Source of the DNA: an uncultured Pirellulaceae bacterium
GTDB lineage: Bacteria; Planctomycetota; Planctomycetia; Pirellulales; Pirellulaceae
Direction of reading: 5' to 3'
NCBI GenBank assembly: GCA_937929805.1
Contig: CALFUT010000008.1
Location: 124,001 to 188,000, forward strand
DNA length: 64,000 nt
The notes beneath the pieces are model-generated. The model saw only the letters and a program-made list of their open reading frames with translations, searched no databases and was not told the origin of the DNA. Both the position numbers and the translations under genes were made by a program. Each line of letters begins with the position of its first letter. Within the stretch, counting starts at the first letter, position 1. Positions 63,561 to 64,000 of this stretch are shown piece by piece.

Positions 63561-64000
63561 TGGCCAAAGCGTGGGGCGTGATCAAAACGTCAGGTGGCAT
63601 TCAATGCTTGAGTCGGCAGACAGAAAGACGGACGCGTCAGCGGCAATTCTTGTGAATAAAATCCGTGCAATTCGGGCTTTTTGATTTATTTGTTAGCAAG
63701 AACCATGGCCGACGCAATATCTCAAGAGGATTTTTTTTCAACGAGAAAGTCGCAGCTTCATTCAAGTGTGTAGGCCCGTGTGTTTGTCTCCGACTGAGCC
63801 TATCCTTTCTACAAACGCGCGTTGCAAAATACTTTATGCAAGTTGTTGTTATTCTTTCAGCGGCTATTTGATCGCGAGCGACGGTGCATGCTTTTTCATC
63901 GATCGATGATGCTGTTGGTGGCTTGCAAAACAGCCAATGCAGCTCGATCGCTTGGCAGAATCCGGTTCATCATCACAGGTTAACGATCGTGGCGAATGAC
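63561..64000. other. Gene-free end of window
   Basis: I see no supported gene. A 68-codon frame at 63665-63871 has an atypical composition. The stretch may contain further worn remnants of the fucosidase region. Confidence 0.4.

Noticed and set aside
63665-63871. 68-codon frame near the window end
   Set aside because: No recognisable content, no ribosome site, and the surrounding region looks decayed.

Overview
The window looks like ordinary chromosome from a planctomycete, most likely a marine Pirellulaceae/Rhodopirellula-type organism. This is inferred from the gene families, not from any search: Ser/Thr kinases with a C-terminal membrane anchor, a very large alpha-2-macroglobulin, a heme-motif histidine kinase, a BCCT osmolyte carrier, proteins with Lys/Ala/Pro-rich histone-like tails, moderate GC and many short palindromic intergenic repeats. 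No rRNA, tRNA or CRISPR array was recognised.

Layout. 1-8.1 kb: housekeeping genes (5-formyl-THF cyclo-ligase end, phosphofructokinase, NadD, PriA, a CxxCH-containing histidine kinase, RNase HI), then a block of small hairpins. 8.2-18.0 kb: ComB on the minus strand and, divergent from it, an apparently complete classical menaquinone cluster ubiE/menG-menF-menD-menH-menB-menA-menC-menE; most genes overlap by a few bases, but repeats separate menH/menB and menB/menA. 18.2-22.5 kb: a ketosynthase-like protein lacking the catalytic Cys, a secreted protein and a von Willebrand A protein. 22.7-30.7 kb: a decayed ABC-transporter ATPase gene directly in front of nusA-infB-rbfA, then an HhH-GPD-like protein with a histone-like tail and a YebC-family protein. 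31-36.1 kb: PutA, and an orphan DNA methyltransferase overlapping a degenerate receiver protein.

36.3-40.4 kb is the accessory spot. It holds an antitoxin-like gene with a frameshifted RelE/YafQ-like toxin, followed by a visibly AT-richer two-gene operon: an 824-residue protein kinase fused to a P-loop ATPase, and a 347-residue protein with two Rossmann-like halves. The layout (signalling kinase, NTPase, possible nucleotide sensor, next to a toxin-antitoxin relic) fits a candidate anti-phage or stress-response module and is my best candidate for an undescribed system; function is inference only.

40.5-64 kb: GlyRS, the 2044-residue alpha-2-macroglobulin, a REP-type Y1 transposase with flanking hairpins and a duplicated gene end, RecG, an undecaprenyl-phosphate sugar transferase whose stop codon lies in the target duplication of an IS5-family element, a BCCT transporter, an acyltransferase, a DinB-type secreted protein, Maf, an RluA-type pseudouridine synthase, a Ser/Thr kinase, a PilZ protein, a DUF202 membrane protein and the broken start of an alpha-L-fucosidase gene. 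The last ~400 bases hold nothing I recognise.
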